Source of the DNA: an uncultured Bacteroidales bacterium
GTDB taxonomy: Bacteria > Bacteroidota > Bacteroidia > Bacteroidales > UBA932
Direction: 5' to 3'
NCBI GenBank assembly: GCA_947305645.1
Contig: CAMZEC010000001.1
Coordinates: 1 to 44,879, forward strand
DNA: 44,879 nucleotides
The position numbers and the translations under genes are program-made. Shown one piece after another: positions 7,002-14,423 of this stretch. Every line of letters begins with the position of its first letter. Position 1 is the first letter of the stretch. Under the pieces are notes generated by a model. That model ran no database searches and was not told the origin of the DNA. It worked only from the letters and a program-made list of their open reading frames with translations.

Positions 7002-9958
7002 TTGAGGTTGTCGTACATTATCTCAACAGGATGCCGGGCGTGGATGCCCGTGCCGTCAAGGATTTGCTGGCGGCAGGAGGTGCCGGGGGCGGCGACAATC
7101 ACGCGGGGAGATCCCGGACCGTTGGCGCCGGAAGTGGCTTTGCGGACGGCGGGGAAAAGGACCATTTCGCCGATGGCCATGGACGTGGAGTAGTGCTCTT
7201 TTTCGTAGCCGAAGGAGCCTGCCATGCCGCAGCAGCCGCTGGGGATAACGTTGACTTTGGCCCCGGGGATGAGCCGGAGCATTTCCGCGCACTTCCCTAC
7301 TCCGATCAACGATTTCTGATGGCAGTGGCCGTGGAGATAAATATCGGCATCCAGCTCTTTGAAATCCTTGCTGGAGATGCGCCCGGCAGCCGCTTCACGC
7401 ATGATGAACTCATCGAACAGCAAGCAGTTGGCAGCAAGTTTCTTTGCCTCATCTCTCATGGGCGCCGGCACCAGATCCGGGTATTCATCCCTGAAACTGA
7501 GGATGCAGGACGGCTCTATGCCGATGAGTGGTGTATCTTCTGAAATAACTGGGGAAAGCAGCCGGACATTCTTGACGGCGTATCTTCCGGCCAGCTTCAG
7601 GCAACCCTTGGAGATGGCTGCGCGGCCGCTTTCCACGTGCTTTGGGATCTCCACGCTATACCCCAGCCGTATCAGCAGCCTGGCGAATGTGAGACCCAGC
7701 TCCGCCTCCTGGTGGTTGGTGAATTCATCGGCGAAGAGGTACACCTTACGGATAGATTCTTCGCTGCGCTCAGAATGACATTTGTCATCCTGAGGAGGGC
7801 GAAGCCCGACGAAGGATCTCTCCCGCGCCACCAACCGTCGCATAGAGTAGCGGCTGAGGGTGGGAATATGGCGGTCGGCCGAGAAACGGACCAGCTTTTT
7901 GATGAGGGCCGCCGACGGCTTCCACGTGGCGAAGAAGTTATACAGAGGCCAGACCAGGGCGCCAAGAGACTCGAAGGAGGCCATGCGGGCAACCATCCAG
8001 GAGCGGAGAGGGGTGCCATGGCGGTCGTACTTTTGCTGGAGGATTTCGCTGCGGAGCCTGGTAAGGTCCACATTGGAGGGACATTCTGAGAGGCAGCCCT
8101 TGCAGGCGAGGCAGCTGTCAAGCACCTCGGCCACCTCGGGGCTGTCGAAGACGCTTTTTTCGTCGCCGCCGCGGGTGAGGATTTCCCGGAGGACGTTGGC
8201 TCGGGCTCGGGTAGAGCGGAGCTCATCGGCCGACACCTTGTAGGCGGGGCACATGGTTCCGCCGATGAGGTTGGATTTCAGGCAGGCGCCGGCACCGTTG
8301 CACTGCTCCACGGAGCACATGAGCGCATGCGCCTGGCTTCGGACCCCGCTGGCCCCTTCCACCTTGCACTCGTCGAAGGCGGCTCTCCAATTGTAGTAGG
8401 TGCGGTTGGAGCAGAGTTCCTCCTCAACGGCGTAGCGCTGGTCCTGGTCGAAGCGGAGCCAATGGTCCATGGGCGGGGTGTCGATGATCTTGTGCATATT
8501 GAACACGCCGTCGGGGTCCCAGGTCTGCTTCACCTCGCGCATCATCCGGTACACCGTTTCGCCGTACATCAGGGGGATGAATTCCCCGCGCAGGCGGCCG
8601 TCTCCATGCTCGCCGCTCAGGCTTCCCTTATGCTTTTTCACCAGCCGGGCGGTTTCCAGCGCGATGTCGCGGAAGAGCTTGCGGCCTTCGGCAGTCTTGA
8701 TGTTGATGATGGGCCGAAGATGGATTTCGCCGGTACTGATGTGGGCGTAGTACACGCAGGATGCGCCCAGTCGTTCCAGCAGCGCGCGGAAGTCCTTCAT
8801 GTAAGCGGGAAGGCGCTCAGCGGCAACGGCGGTGTCTTCTATCACGCCCAGCGGCCGGGCGTCGCCCTTCATGCCGCCCAGTACGCCCAGGCCGGCTTTG
8901 CGGAGGTCCCAGACCTTGGCGACTTCCGCGCCGTAGACGCGGGTGCAGGTGTAAACGAGGCCGGAGTCCACGGCAGCTTTTTCAAAGGCCGATGCCTTGG
9001 CGTCCATCTCCTCTCTTGTGTCGCCCCAGAATTCGGTCATCAGCAGGGCGGCGGGAAGGCCCTGAATGAAGTTGGCGTTGCGCTTGAGTTCCAGGTTCTG
9101 GAAGCTCAGTTCCAGGATCTTGCCGTCCATCAGTTCCACGGCTGCAGGACCATGTTTCAAGGCCACCAGATTGGCCTCGAAGCTCTTTTCCAGTGTGTCG
9201 CAGTGGGCGCAGACCACCATCTTCTCCTTGGGCGGCAGCGAGTCCAGCGACAGTTTGATTTCCGTTATGAAGGCCAGCGTTCCTTCCGAGCCAGCCAGGA
9301 GTTTGCAGAGGTCGCAAGTTTCGATGGCCTCGTCTATGGCGTACCCGCAGCTTCTTCTCTTGAGGGACTTGTCCGGGAAGGCTTCCTCGATGGCTTTCCG
9401 GGCTTCCGGGTCGTTTGCCCAGGTTTGGAGCTGGGTGGTGATTTGGTGGAGGAGCCGGTTGCCGGGGTCCGGCCGCTCCGTGTCAAAGAGGCTGCCGTCG
9501 GAGAGTACTCCCTTGCAGGCCAGCACGTGATGCCGCGTACTGCCGTATAGTAAAGAGTGTGTACCGCAGGAGTTGTTGCCGAACATGCCGCCTACGCAGC
9601 AGCGGTTGCTGGTAGATGTCTCTGGGCTGAAGAACAGGCCGTAGGGTTTGAGGGCCATGTTCAGCTCGTCCCTCACCACTCCCGGCTGCACCCGCACCCA
9701 CCTTTCTTCCTGGTTCACCTCCAGGATGCGGTTCCACTTCTTGATGTCCACCACAATGCCGCTGCCCACCACCTGCCCGGCAATGGACGTTCCCGCCGCA
9801 CGGGGAATAAGATGGGTTTTGAGGCGCCTTGCTTCTGCTATTAGCTCCTGAATATCCTCCACGCTCTCCGGATACGCCACCCCGTACGGCATCTCCCGAT
9901 AAATGGAGGCGTCGGTGGAATAGGCGATTCTGTGGAGGTCGTCGGTAAGGATTTTCAT
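6998..9958 (-). CDS. FAD-linked oxidase fused to Fe-S (CCG) domain, D-lactate/glycolate dehydrogenase-like
   Basis: A 986-residue fusion with the architecture of GlcD plus GlcF or of large D-lactate dehydrogenases. The N-terminal FAD-binding domain is at about 20-215 (PRAAGTSIAGQVVG, GNNSCGTHSLLYGS), followed by the FAD-oxidase C domain to about 480 (SGEHGDGRLRGEFI). Iron-sulfur ligands are CNGAGACLK with CPAYK, and CLACKGCLSECP. The C-terminal CCG domain has GHCHQKSL and GCCGMAGSFG. It would oxidise a 2-hydroxyacid and pass electrons to the respiratory chain. Residues about 713-735 are repeat-derived and fall between domains. Its place inside a polysaccharide operon is unexpected. It overlaps both neighbours. 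Confidence 0.88.
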   Translation of the reverse strand: MKILTDDLHRIAYSTDASIYREMPYGVAYPESVEDIQELIAEARRLKTHLIPRAAGTSIAGQVVGSGIVVDIKKWNRILEVNQEERWVRVQPGVVRDELNMALKPYGLFFSPETSTSNRCCVGGMFGNNSCGTHSLLYGSTRHHVLACKGVLSDGSLFDTERPDPGNRLLHQITTQLQTWANDPEARKAIEEAFPDKSLKRRSCGYAIDEAIETCDLCKLLAGSEGTLAFITEIKLSLDSLPPKEKMVVCAHCDTLEKSFEANLVALKHGPAAVELMDGKILELSFQNLELKRNANFIQGLPAALLMTEFWGDTREEMDAKASAFEKAAVDSGLVYTCTRVYGAEVAKVWDLRKAGLGVLGGMKGDARPLGVIEDTAVAAERLPAYMKDFRALLERLGASCVYYAHISTGEIHLRPIINIKTAEGRKLFRDIALETARLVKKHKGSLSGEHGDGRLRGEFIPLMYGETVYRMMREVKQTWDPDGVFNMHKIIDTPPMDHWLRFDQDQRYAVEEELCSNRTYYNWRAAFDECKVEGASGVRSQAHALMCSVEQCNGAGACLKSNLIGGTMCPAYKVSADELRSTRARANVLREILTRGGDEKSVFDSPEVAEVLDSCLACKGCLSECPSNVDLTRLRSEILQQKYDRHGTPLRSWMVARMASFESLGALVWPLYNFFATWKPSAALIKKLVRFSADRHIPTLSRYSMRRLVARERSFVGLRPPQDDKCHSERSEESIRKVYLFADEFTNHQEAELGLTFARLLIRLGYSVEIPKHVESGRAAISKGCLKLAGRYAVKNVRLLSPVISEDTPLIGIEPSCILSFRDEYPDLVPAPMRDEAKKLAANCLLFDEFIMREAAAGRISSKDFKELDADIYLHGHCHQKSLIGVGKCAEMLRLIPGAKVNVIPSGCCGMAGSFGYEKEHYSTSMAIGEMVLFPAVRKATSGANGPGSPRVIVAAPGTSCRQQILDGTGIHARHPVEIMYDNLK
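7754..7819. repeat. Inverted pair of the dispersed repeat
   Basis: An inverted 27-nt unit (7754-7780) and a longer direct variant (7783-7819) meet as TGACA TT TGTCA, so the two arms can pair around a 2-nt loop. The pair lies inside the FAD/Fe-S oxidoreductase gene, is in frame, and encodes residues about 713-735. Confidence 0.85.
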
Positions 9959-10044
9959 TTGCTATAGAAATATTTCACCGCATCATAGCCACTCTCCTTC
10001 AGCGCCCTGATTAATTGGCGGTATTCCTTAAGCGTGAAATCCAT
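9955..10044 (-). CDS. 29-codon mini-ORF resembling the N-terminus of the downstream deacetylase
   Basis: ATG 10044 opens a frame reading [20 protein letters not shown] and ending at TGA 9955. The first nine residues equal residues 2-10 of the deacetylase at 6138-7001 (MDFTLKEYR), and the following helix is similar. Codons differ at many third positions, so it is a diverged copy. It overlaps the end of fdtB by 17 nt and its TGA overlaps the ATG of the FAD/Fe-S gene, so it may be translated and couple its neighbours. It is most simply the leftover 5' end of a second deacetylase gene. Confidence 0.5.
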   Translation of the reverse strand: MDFTLKEYRQLIRALKESGYDAVKYFYSK

Positions 10045-11155
10045 TAATGGCATTGACCACTTCTGCGGCCTCTTCTAAAGTGATAGAGGGGCCGATAGGG
10101 AGGGAGAGTTCCTCGGCCGCGATGCGCTCGGTGATGGGGAGATTCAGCTGCGGGGTGTTCCAGGCCTCGCGGGCGTAGCACTCCTGATGATGCGGGGGGA
10201 TGGGGTAATGGATGACCGTGCCTATGCCGTGGGCGTCCAGATAGTCATGAAGGGCGTCGCGCTTGCCGCCACCGACCAGTACCGGGAACAGATGATAGAC
10301 GTTCTGCGCATCCGGGAGGCGTGCCGGCAGGGTGACGAGTGGATTGCTGATATGCTCGTAGTAATACGCAGCTACGGCCTGCCGATGGGCGTTATCCTCC
10401 TCCAGGTACTTGAGTTTCACGTCCAGCACCGCCGCCTGAATCTCGTCCAGGCGGGAGTTGCGGCCGGTGAACTTGAACACGTACTTCTTCTGCGAGCCGT
10501 AGTTGGCCAGAGCGCGCACCGCCGCCGCAACCTCGGGGTCGTTCGTGGTCACCGCGCCGCCGTCGCCAAGGGCTCCCAGGTTCTTGCCGGGGTAGAACGA
10601 ATGCCCAGCAGCATCGCCGATACTGCCCGTGCGGCGGCCGTCTTCGGCCCGGCACCCGTGCGCCTGCGCATTGTCCTCGACGAGCTTGAGGCCATACTTC
10701 CGGCAAAGTTCGCCAATCTTCGGCGTGTATGCGTTGCGCCCATAGAGGTGCACGATGGCAATGGCCCGGGTGCGCGGGGTGATGCGCGCCTCAATGGCGT
10801 CTTCGTCGATCTCCAGCGTATCGGCCTTGGGCTCCACCGGCACCGGCACCAGGCCGTTCTCCGTAATCGCCAGCAGCGTGGCGATGTACGTGTTGGCCGG
10901 AACGATTACCTCGTCCCCCGGAGCCATCACCCCCAGTTCGATGTATGCCCGGAAGATCCAGATGAGCGCATCCAGGCCGTTGGCGCAGCCGATGCAGTGC
11001 TCCGTGCCGATGAACGCGGCGTAATTGCGTTCGAATCGCTGGTTCTCCTGCCCCTGCAGGTACCACCCGGAGTTCACCACCCGGCTCACCGCCTCGTTTA
11101 TCTCCGCCCCATGCAGGGCCGTTACGTCTTTTAAAGAGAGAAAAGGAATGGGCAT
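10028..11155 (-). CDS. fdtB: dTDP-3-oxo-3,6-dideoxyhexose aminotransferase (FdtB/QdtB-like, DegT family)
   Basis: The core of 375 residues starts at [10 protein letters not shown]. It is a PLP-dependent DegT/DnrJ/EryC1 sugar aminotransferase: Asp161 (VEDNAQAHG) contacts the pyridine nitrogen and Lys191 in [15 protein letters not shown] forms the Schiff base. Together with fdtA-like and fdtC-like genes in the same operon it should aminate C3 of a dTDP-3-keto-6-deoxyhexose, giving Fuc3N or Qui3N. The frame remains open upstream to ATG 11284, adding 43 residues that look like a truncated toxin rather than aminotransferase (separate entry). ATG 11155 gives the normal family length. Confidence 0.88.
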   Translation of the reverse strand: MPIPFLSLKDVTALHGAEINEAVSRVVNSGWYLQGQENQRFERNYAAFIGTEHCIGCANGLDALIWIFRAYIELGVMAPGDEVIVPANTYIATLLAITENGLVPVPVEPKADTLEIDEDAIEARITPRTRAIAIVHLYGRNAYTPKIGELCRKYGLKLVEDNAQAHGCRAEDGRRTGSIGDAAGHSFYPGKNLGALGDGGAVTTNDPEVAAAVRALANYGSQKKYVFKFTGRNSRLDEIQAAVLDVKLKYLEEDNAHRQAVAAYYYEHISNPLVTLPARLPDAQNVYHLFPVLVGGGKRDALHDYLDAHGIGTVIHYPIPPHHQECYAREAWNTPQLNLPITERIAAEELSLPIGPSITLEEAAEVVNAINGFHA

Positions 11156-11284
11156 AAAGTCGATAGCTTCATCGGCATTCTGATGCATCAACTCTTCGGA
11201 GTATGTGTGTTTGTACTTCTTGGAGACGTTTCGATAGAATGTGGTTATCTTCTGGATACAACGCTTCTTAATAACATAGTTCAT
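11156..11284 (-). pseudogene. Truncated RelE/ParE-like toxin remnant fused in frame to fdtB
   Basis: Codons 1-43 of the extended frame start at ATG 11284, overlapping the stop of the small antitoxin-like gene by 4 nt. They read [20 protein letters not shown] and [19 protein letters not shown]. From memory this resembles the start of small Bacteroidales partner proteins that follow antitoxins beginning with [10 protein letters not shown]. The rest of the toxin is missing: the frame enters the FdtB start directly. If ATG 11284 is used, FdtB carries a 43-residue foreign N-terminus. The family assignment is unverified; the truncation and fusion are visible. Confidence 0.5.
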
Positions 11285-11490
11285 AGTTTGGCATATTCAT
11301 CTCGAATCGCCGCGTGAACTATAGCACGGGCTTCTTCGATACTTATTGTCTCCTCATCTTCCATTTCCATCTGCTGGATACAACGGTCAATCAACTGTTG
11401 TGCCCATAAGCGGATGGCCGCTGTGCTGTTCAAATCGGGGCGCATTTCCCGAAGCAGTTCTTCATTCACTTTTACACTCACTGTACACAT
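11281..11490 (-). CDS. Small antitoxin-like protein
   Basis: 69 residues starting [16 protein letters not shown], with [19 protein letters not shown] and a C-terminus [22 protein letters not shown] short beta strand followed by helices and an acidic tail fits a ribbon-helix-helix or RelB-like antitoxin. A longer frame to 11556 would overlap the fdtA-like gene and adds no family-like sequence, so ATG 11490 is preferred. Its partner toxin gene is reduced to 43 codons. A TAATTTTG element just upstream (around 11530) could be a -7 promoter box, but no matching TTTG is well placed. Confidence 0.6.
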   Translation of the reverse strand: MCTVSVKVNEELLREMRPDLNSTAAIRLWAQQLIDRCIQQMEMEDEETISIEEARAIVHAAIRDEYAKL

Positions 11491-11527
11491 GGCTCGTACT
11501 TTTTTATTCAACTGCAATACTACAAAA

Positions 11528-11938
11528 TTACTTGCGAAATCGCAAGAACTCCTCATACTCGCGGATATAGTCCTCTGCCTGGTATACCTCGCTGGCGAGT
11601 ACCAGGCATACGGCGCCGGAGGAGAAGTCGTCCAGGTCGCGCCAAATGCCGGGCTTTACGTGGAGGCCCTGGTAGGGACGGTTGAGGTAGAAGGACCGCT
11701 TCTGCGTACCATCGTCCAGCGTTACGCGGAAACTGCCCGATGCGGCGATGATAAGCTGTTCCAGTTCCTTGTGGGCGTGCGCTCCACGGCTTTCACCGCC
11801 CGGGACATCGTAGAGCCAGTAGGCCCGCTTCACCGGGAACGGCAGCTGCTGCCCGTTCTCCACCACGCTCAGGTTCCCCTTGCGGTCGCTGTGGTGCTTG
11901 TCCAGCTCAATTACTTTACAGTCAGAAACGAAGTTCAT
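11528..11938 (-). CDS. fdtA: dTDP-4-keto-6-deoxyglucose 3,4-ketoisomerase (FdtA/QdtA-like cupin), copy 2
   Basis: A 136-residue single-domain cupin of the WxcM/FdtA family, which moves the keto group of dTDP-4-keto-6-deoxyglucose to C3 for amination by FdtB. YWLYDVPGGESRGAHAHKEL contains the conserved HxH pair, and LDDG and GIWRDL follow. It is paralogous to the gene at 14015-14422, but only this copy keeps both histidines of HAH. It is GC-rich like fdtB and lies between the RloB-like gene and the antitoxin-like gene. Confidence 0.88.
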   Translation of the reverse strand: MNFVSDCKVIELDKHHSDRKGNLSVVENGQQLPFPVKRAYWLYDVPGGESRGAHAHKELEQLIIAASGSFRVTLDDGTQKRSFYLNRPYQGLHVKPGIWRDLDDFSSGAVCLVLASEVYQAEDYIREYEEFLRFRK

Positions 11939-11950
11939 GATAATAAGCTG

Positions 11951-12691
11951 TCAGTCATTCTCATACGAATAGTAACGATACCAATCTCTGAGGGATTGAA
12001 CCAGGGCATTTACAAATGTCACAGGATTTGAGTCAATGGGAGCGTGTGACAACGACTGATGATACTTCTGTAACGATTCCGCCCTACTCATTGCGGCCGA
12101 TTCATTCCCGTACATAGACACGTATCTAATAACGTCTGATGCCCCGTGGACATACTGGAATGGCGTTTTACTATCCAGCAACGAAGCATTGACCGCGATT
12201 TCAAGCATTTTATAGAGGTCTTCACGGGGAACTGGCAACGCCGGATTTACATCAACAAAATGCAGCAGCAGCCACAGCTCAAAGCATTCGTTACTGTATG
12301 CGACATTTACTTTTTCCAGATTCGCCAGCTCAAAAGCCGCTTCAAAGTTTTGCCTGTTTCCCGTAGACTGATCCAGGTCATCTTTGTCGAAGACGGCCCA
12401 GATCTCATCAATCTGCCGATGATTGTTCTCCTCGTAAATCTTATCCCGTTCAGTCAAGGCAGCTTTAACTACTCCTAGAGAGTTCCTTCCGGTACCAACT
12501 CTTCGAACATACACCGTTTCTTCCGGAAGAAGCCCATCGAACAAGTCTTCAAACTGTTTGAAATACGCCGGTTCCGTATTCTGGTCTTCACATACAATAA
12601 GCACATAATACACATACTTCCGGGAACGGACTGGACGTACATCTTCCTCAATCAGCTCGACACTTTTTGCTATTTTCCCTCTTCGCGCCAT
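11951..12691 (-). CDS. RloB/AbiLii-like protein (putative Toprim-type nuclease of a defence pair)
   Basis: 246 residues of the RloB family. VLIVCEDQNTEPAYF (Glu35 region), VRRVGTGRNSLGVV, AVFDKDD at 99-105 and SNECFELWLLLHF at 133-145 are the family's conserved blocks. The E and DxD residues fit a Toprim-like metal site. RloB proteins occur beside an AAA ATPase in RloA/RloB and in AbiL abortive-infection systems, and such an ATPase lies directly upstream, overlapping by 22 nt. The codon pattern is more AT-rich than the flanking fdtA-like genes. Function in defence is inferred from family and pairing. Confidence 0.82.
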   Translation of the reverse strand: MARRGKIAKSVELIEEDVRPVRSRKYVYYVLIVCEDQNTEPAYFKQFEDLFDGLLPEETVYVRRVGTGRNSLGVVKAALTERDKIYEENNHRQIDEIWAVFDKDDLDQSTGNRQNFEAAFELANLEKVNVAYSNECFELWLLLHFVDVNPALPVPREDLYKMLEIAVNASLLDSKTPFQYVHGASDVIRYVSMYGNESAAMSRAESLQKYHQSLSHAPIDSNPVTFVNALVQSLRDWYRYYSYEND

Positions 12692-13944
12692 ATCTCCTCC
12701 CTCATAAACTGTTTAAAACCACCCAAGAAAGGGATTGCCCCATAACGTCCCTCGATATAGCGTTTTTCCTTATCAGAATCCCATCTTTCCGTAGACTCCT
12801 CACCATCGGCGTTCTTATACTTGAAATCAGACAATGAGAACAACTCGGAGCTCTCCCACTTGTTCTTTTCCATAAAGTAAACCTGGTCTCTTCTCAATCT
12901 CAGGTAATTGAGAAGATTGGTATCGTGAGTGGAAAAGATTAACTGTGTCCGCTTAGGATTGCTTTCAGGGTTCATGAACAACTCGATGAGTGCAAGTGTC
13001 ATGATAGGGTGCATAAATGCTTCCACCTCGTCAATTATCAACACCCCACCTGTCTTAAGGCTTTTAACCACAGAGCCTGAAATATAAAGGGCACGATTGG
13101 AGCCGCTGGACTCGAATGAAGTGAAATCCCAAGAGGTTGTTGCTGCAGTAGGGTTCCCATTCCTGTCGTATAACCTGTGAACTGCCTTGAATACCGGGGA
13201 CTGGTTAGAAGCTCCCTTGTCGTTCTCCTCGCTCAACACATTCTCTATCCCCAGGTTCAAAGATTTAAGGTATCCGCGAATCGCCGCGCTATATTCCGCA
13301 TCTTTAAGCAAAGAATCTGTTTGCTTTGCCAGATTCAATGGAGATCGACTATTCAGCGTATCCACATTGTTGAACCATGCAATAACGGCCTTTGCCTCTT
13401 CAACGTTGAATGCGTCTGCCATTGACAGGAACAGATTATTCGGTTTAGTTCCTTCAACAGCCGCATCAATCAGTCTGCTGCTCCCATTGAAACCGGAGGA
13501 TATATCAATTACCTCCCCTTCCCGCTGGAATACCGCCGTTTCCCGACCTGATATCTTTCTCATCAACCATTCTGTAGATACGCGGTCGGCATTATAACTA
13601 TATCCATAGCGATATCTGACACCATTCAAAACGAATTGTACTTCGAACAAGGTGTCAGTTTCACCCAAACCATCCTTGAGAAGAAATGGAAGCCACGGAA
13701 GAGTATCAGCCGACGAATTCTTAGCAGAAGTCAGAACCATTACCTTCATTGCATAAAATGCCAGGAGCAAGTTTGACTTACCACTACTGTTTGCGCCATA
13801 TATAGAGATGACATTCAGGGCCGGATGTTTCCCAGACTCAAAAATGTTCTCCGTATACTCCCTCTGGTTGGATGCAGGTATCAAGGAAAGGATTTGCTCC
13901 TCTCCTATAGATCTGAAGTTGGCTACTTTAAAACTTGTCAACAT
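12670..13944 (-). CDS. RloA/AbiLi-like AAA ATPase (putative defence ATPase)
   Basis: 424 residues of the SMC/OLD-like AAA family. The N-terminus SFKVANFRSIGEE precedes Walker A GANSSGKSN at 50-58. The conserved SSGSNRALYISG region is near 290, Walker B is GVLIIDEVEAFMHP near 300-312, and FSTHDTNLL follows. The gene is joined to the RloB-like gene by a 22-nt overlap, so the products probably act together. A perfect 7-bp inverted repeat lies 7 nt upstream of the start codon. It forms a two-gene cassette between two paralogous fdtA-like genes and has lower GC than them. Confidence 0.82.
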   Translation of the reverse strand: MLTSFKVANFRSIGEEQILSLIPASNQREYTENIFESGKHPALNVISIYGANSSGKSNLLLAFYAMKVMVLTSAKNSSADTLPWLPFLLKDGLGETDTLFEVQFVLNGVRYRYGYSYNADRVSTEWLMRKISGRETAVFQREGEVIDISSGFNGSSRLIDAAVEGTKPNNLFLSMADAFNVEEAKAVIAWFNNVDTLNSRSPLNLAKQTDSLLKDAEYSAAIRGYLKSLNLGIENVLSEENDKGASNQSPVFKAVHRLYDRNGNPTAATTSWDFTSFESSGSNRALYISGSVVKSLKTGGVLIIDEVEAFMHPIMTLALIELFMNPESNPKRTQLIFSTHDTNLLNYLRLRRDQVYFMEKNKWESSELFSLSDFKYKNADGEESTERWDSDKEKRYIEGRYGAIPFLGGFKQFMREEIWREEGK

Positions 13945-13951
13945 GGCATTT

Positions 13952-13970
13952 TTTGCGGCTTTTCCGCAAA
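13952..13970. promoter_or_regulatory. Palindrome upstream of the RloA-like gene
   Basis: TTTGCGG-CTTTT-CCGCAAA on the plus strand is a perfect 7-bp inverted repeat with a 5-nt centre, ending 7 nt before the ATG of the ATPase gene. It may be an operator or an RNA hairpin over the translation start. The only non-coding stretch here is 70 bp (13945-14014). No clear TAnnTTTG box was found in it. Confidence 0.4.
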
Positions 13971-14014
13971 TTTAAGCAAGTTCGCGTAAATATGCAAGGC
14001 TTTCACGCAAATAA

Positions 14015-14422
14015 TTATAGCTTCCCATCGCGCTTAAGTTTTAGGAATTCCTCGTAGTCCCGTATATACTCCTCCTGGCTGTAGGGCGTGGAGCCGAACT
14101 CCAGCGCCAGCGAGTTGGTGGAGAAATTCACCATCTCCCGCCAGATGCCCTTGGGGATGTACAGGCCGTAGTATGAGCGGTTCAGCTGGAAGGTTTGCTT
14201 CTGGGTACCATCGTCAAGGACCACGTCGAAAGAGCCGGAAAGGGCGATGACAAACTCCTCGTTCTCCCGGTACGCGTGCCCGCCGCGGCCCTCGCCACCC
14301 GGCACATCATAGAGCCAGTAGGTACGCTTTATCTCAAAGGGAATCTGGTTCAGATTCTCTGCGAAAGACAAGTTACCCCGCGCATCAAGGATGCGGGGAA
14401 GTTGGATGATTCGGGCGTTCAT
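14015..14422 (-). CDS. FdtA/QdtA-like sugar ketoisomerase paralogue, copy 1 (HAY instead of HAH)
   Basis: A 135-residue cupin aligning end to end with the gene at 11528-11938 (shared TYWLYDVPGGEGRGGHA-type core, LDDGTQKQTF, GIWREM, and C-terminal YEEFLK). At the expected HAH site it reads GGHAYRENEE, so the second histidine is tyrosine. That pair lies in the FdtA/QdtA active site, so this copy may have altered stereochemistry, low activity or another substrate. It is GC-rich, starts at ATG 14422, just before the end of the DUF4143 gene, and is separated from its paralogue by the RloA/RloB-like cassette. Confidence 0.82.
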   Translation of the reverse strand: MNARIIQLPRILDARGNLSFAENLNQIPFEIKRTYWLYDVPGGEGRGGHAYRENEEFVIALSGSFDVVLDDGTQKQTFQLNRSYYGLYIPKGIWREMVNFSTNSLALEFGSTPYSQEEYIRDYEEFLKLKRDGKL

Positions 14423-14423
14423 A

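Noticed and set aside
8327..9550. Long plus-strand open frame (407 codons) opposite the FAD/Fe-S gene, and similar ones at 2732-3784, 4975-5928 and 40733-41911
   Set aside because: They are mirror images of GC-rich coding sequence on the minus strand. Their translations show no domain or motif, whereas the minus-strand proteins are clear family members.
11530..11546. CTTGCGA-TT-TCGCAAG inverted repeat at the end of fdtA copy 2 as a terminator
   Set aside because: The loop of 2 nt is too small, no T tract follows, and the bases encode the conserved C-terminus (LRFRK).
11491..11556. Longer start for the antitoxin-like gene at 11556
   Set aside because: The additional residues read the end of fdtA copy 2 out of frame and do not fit the family. 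ATG 11490 matches the usual length.
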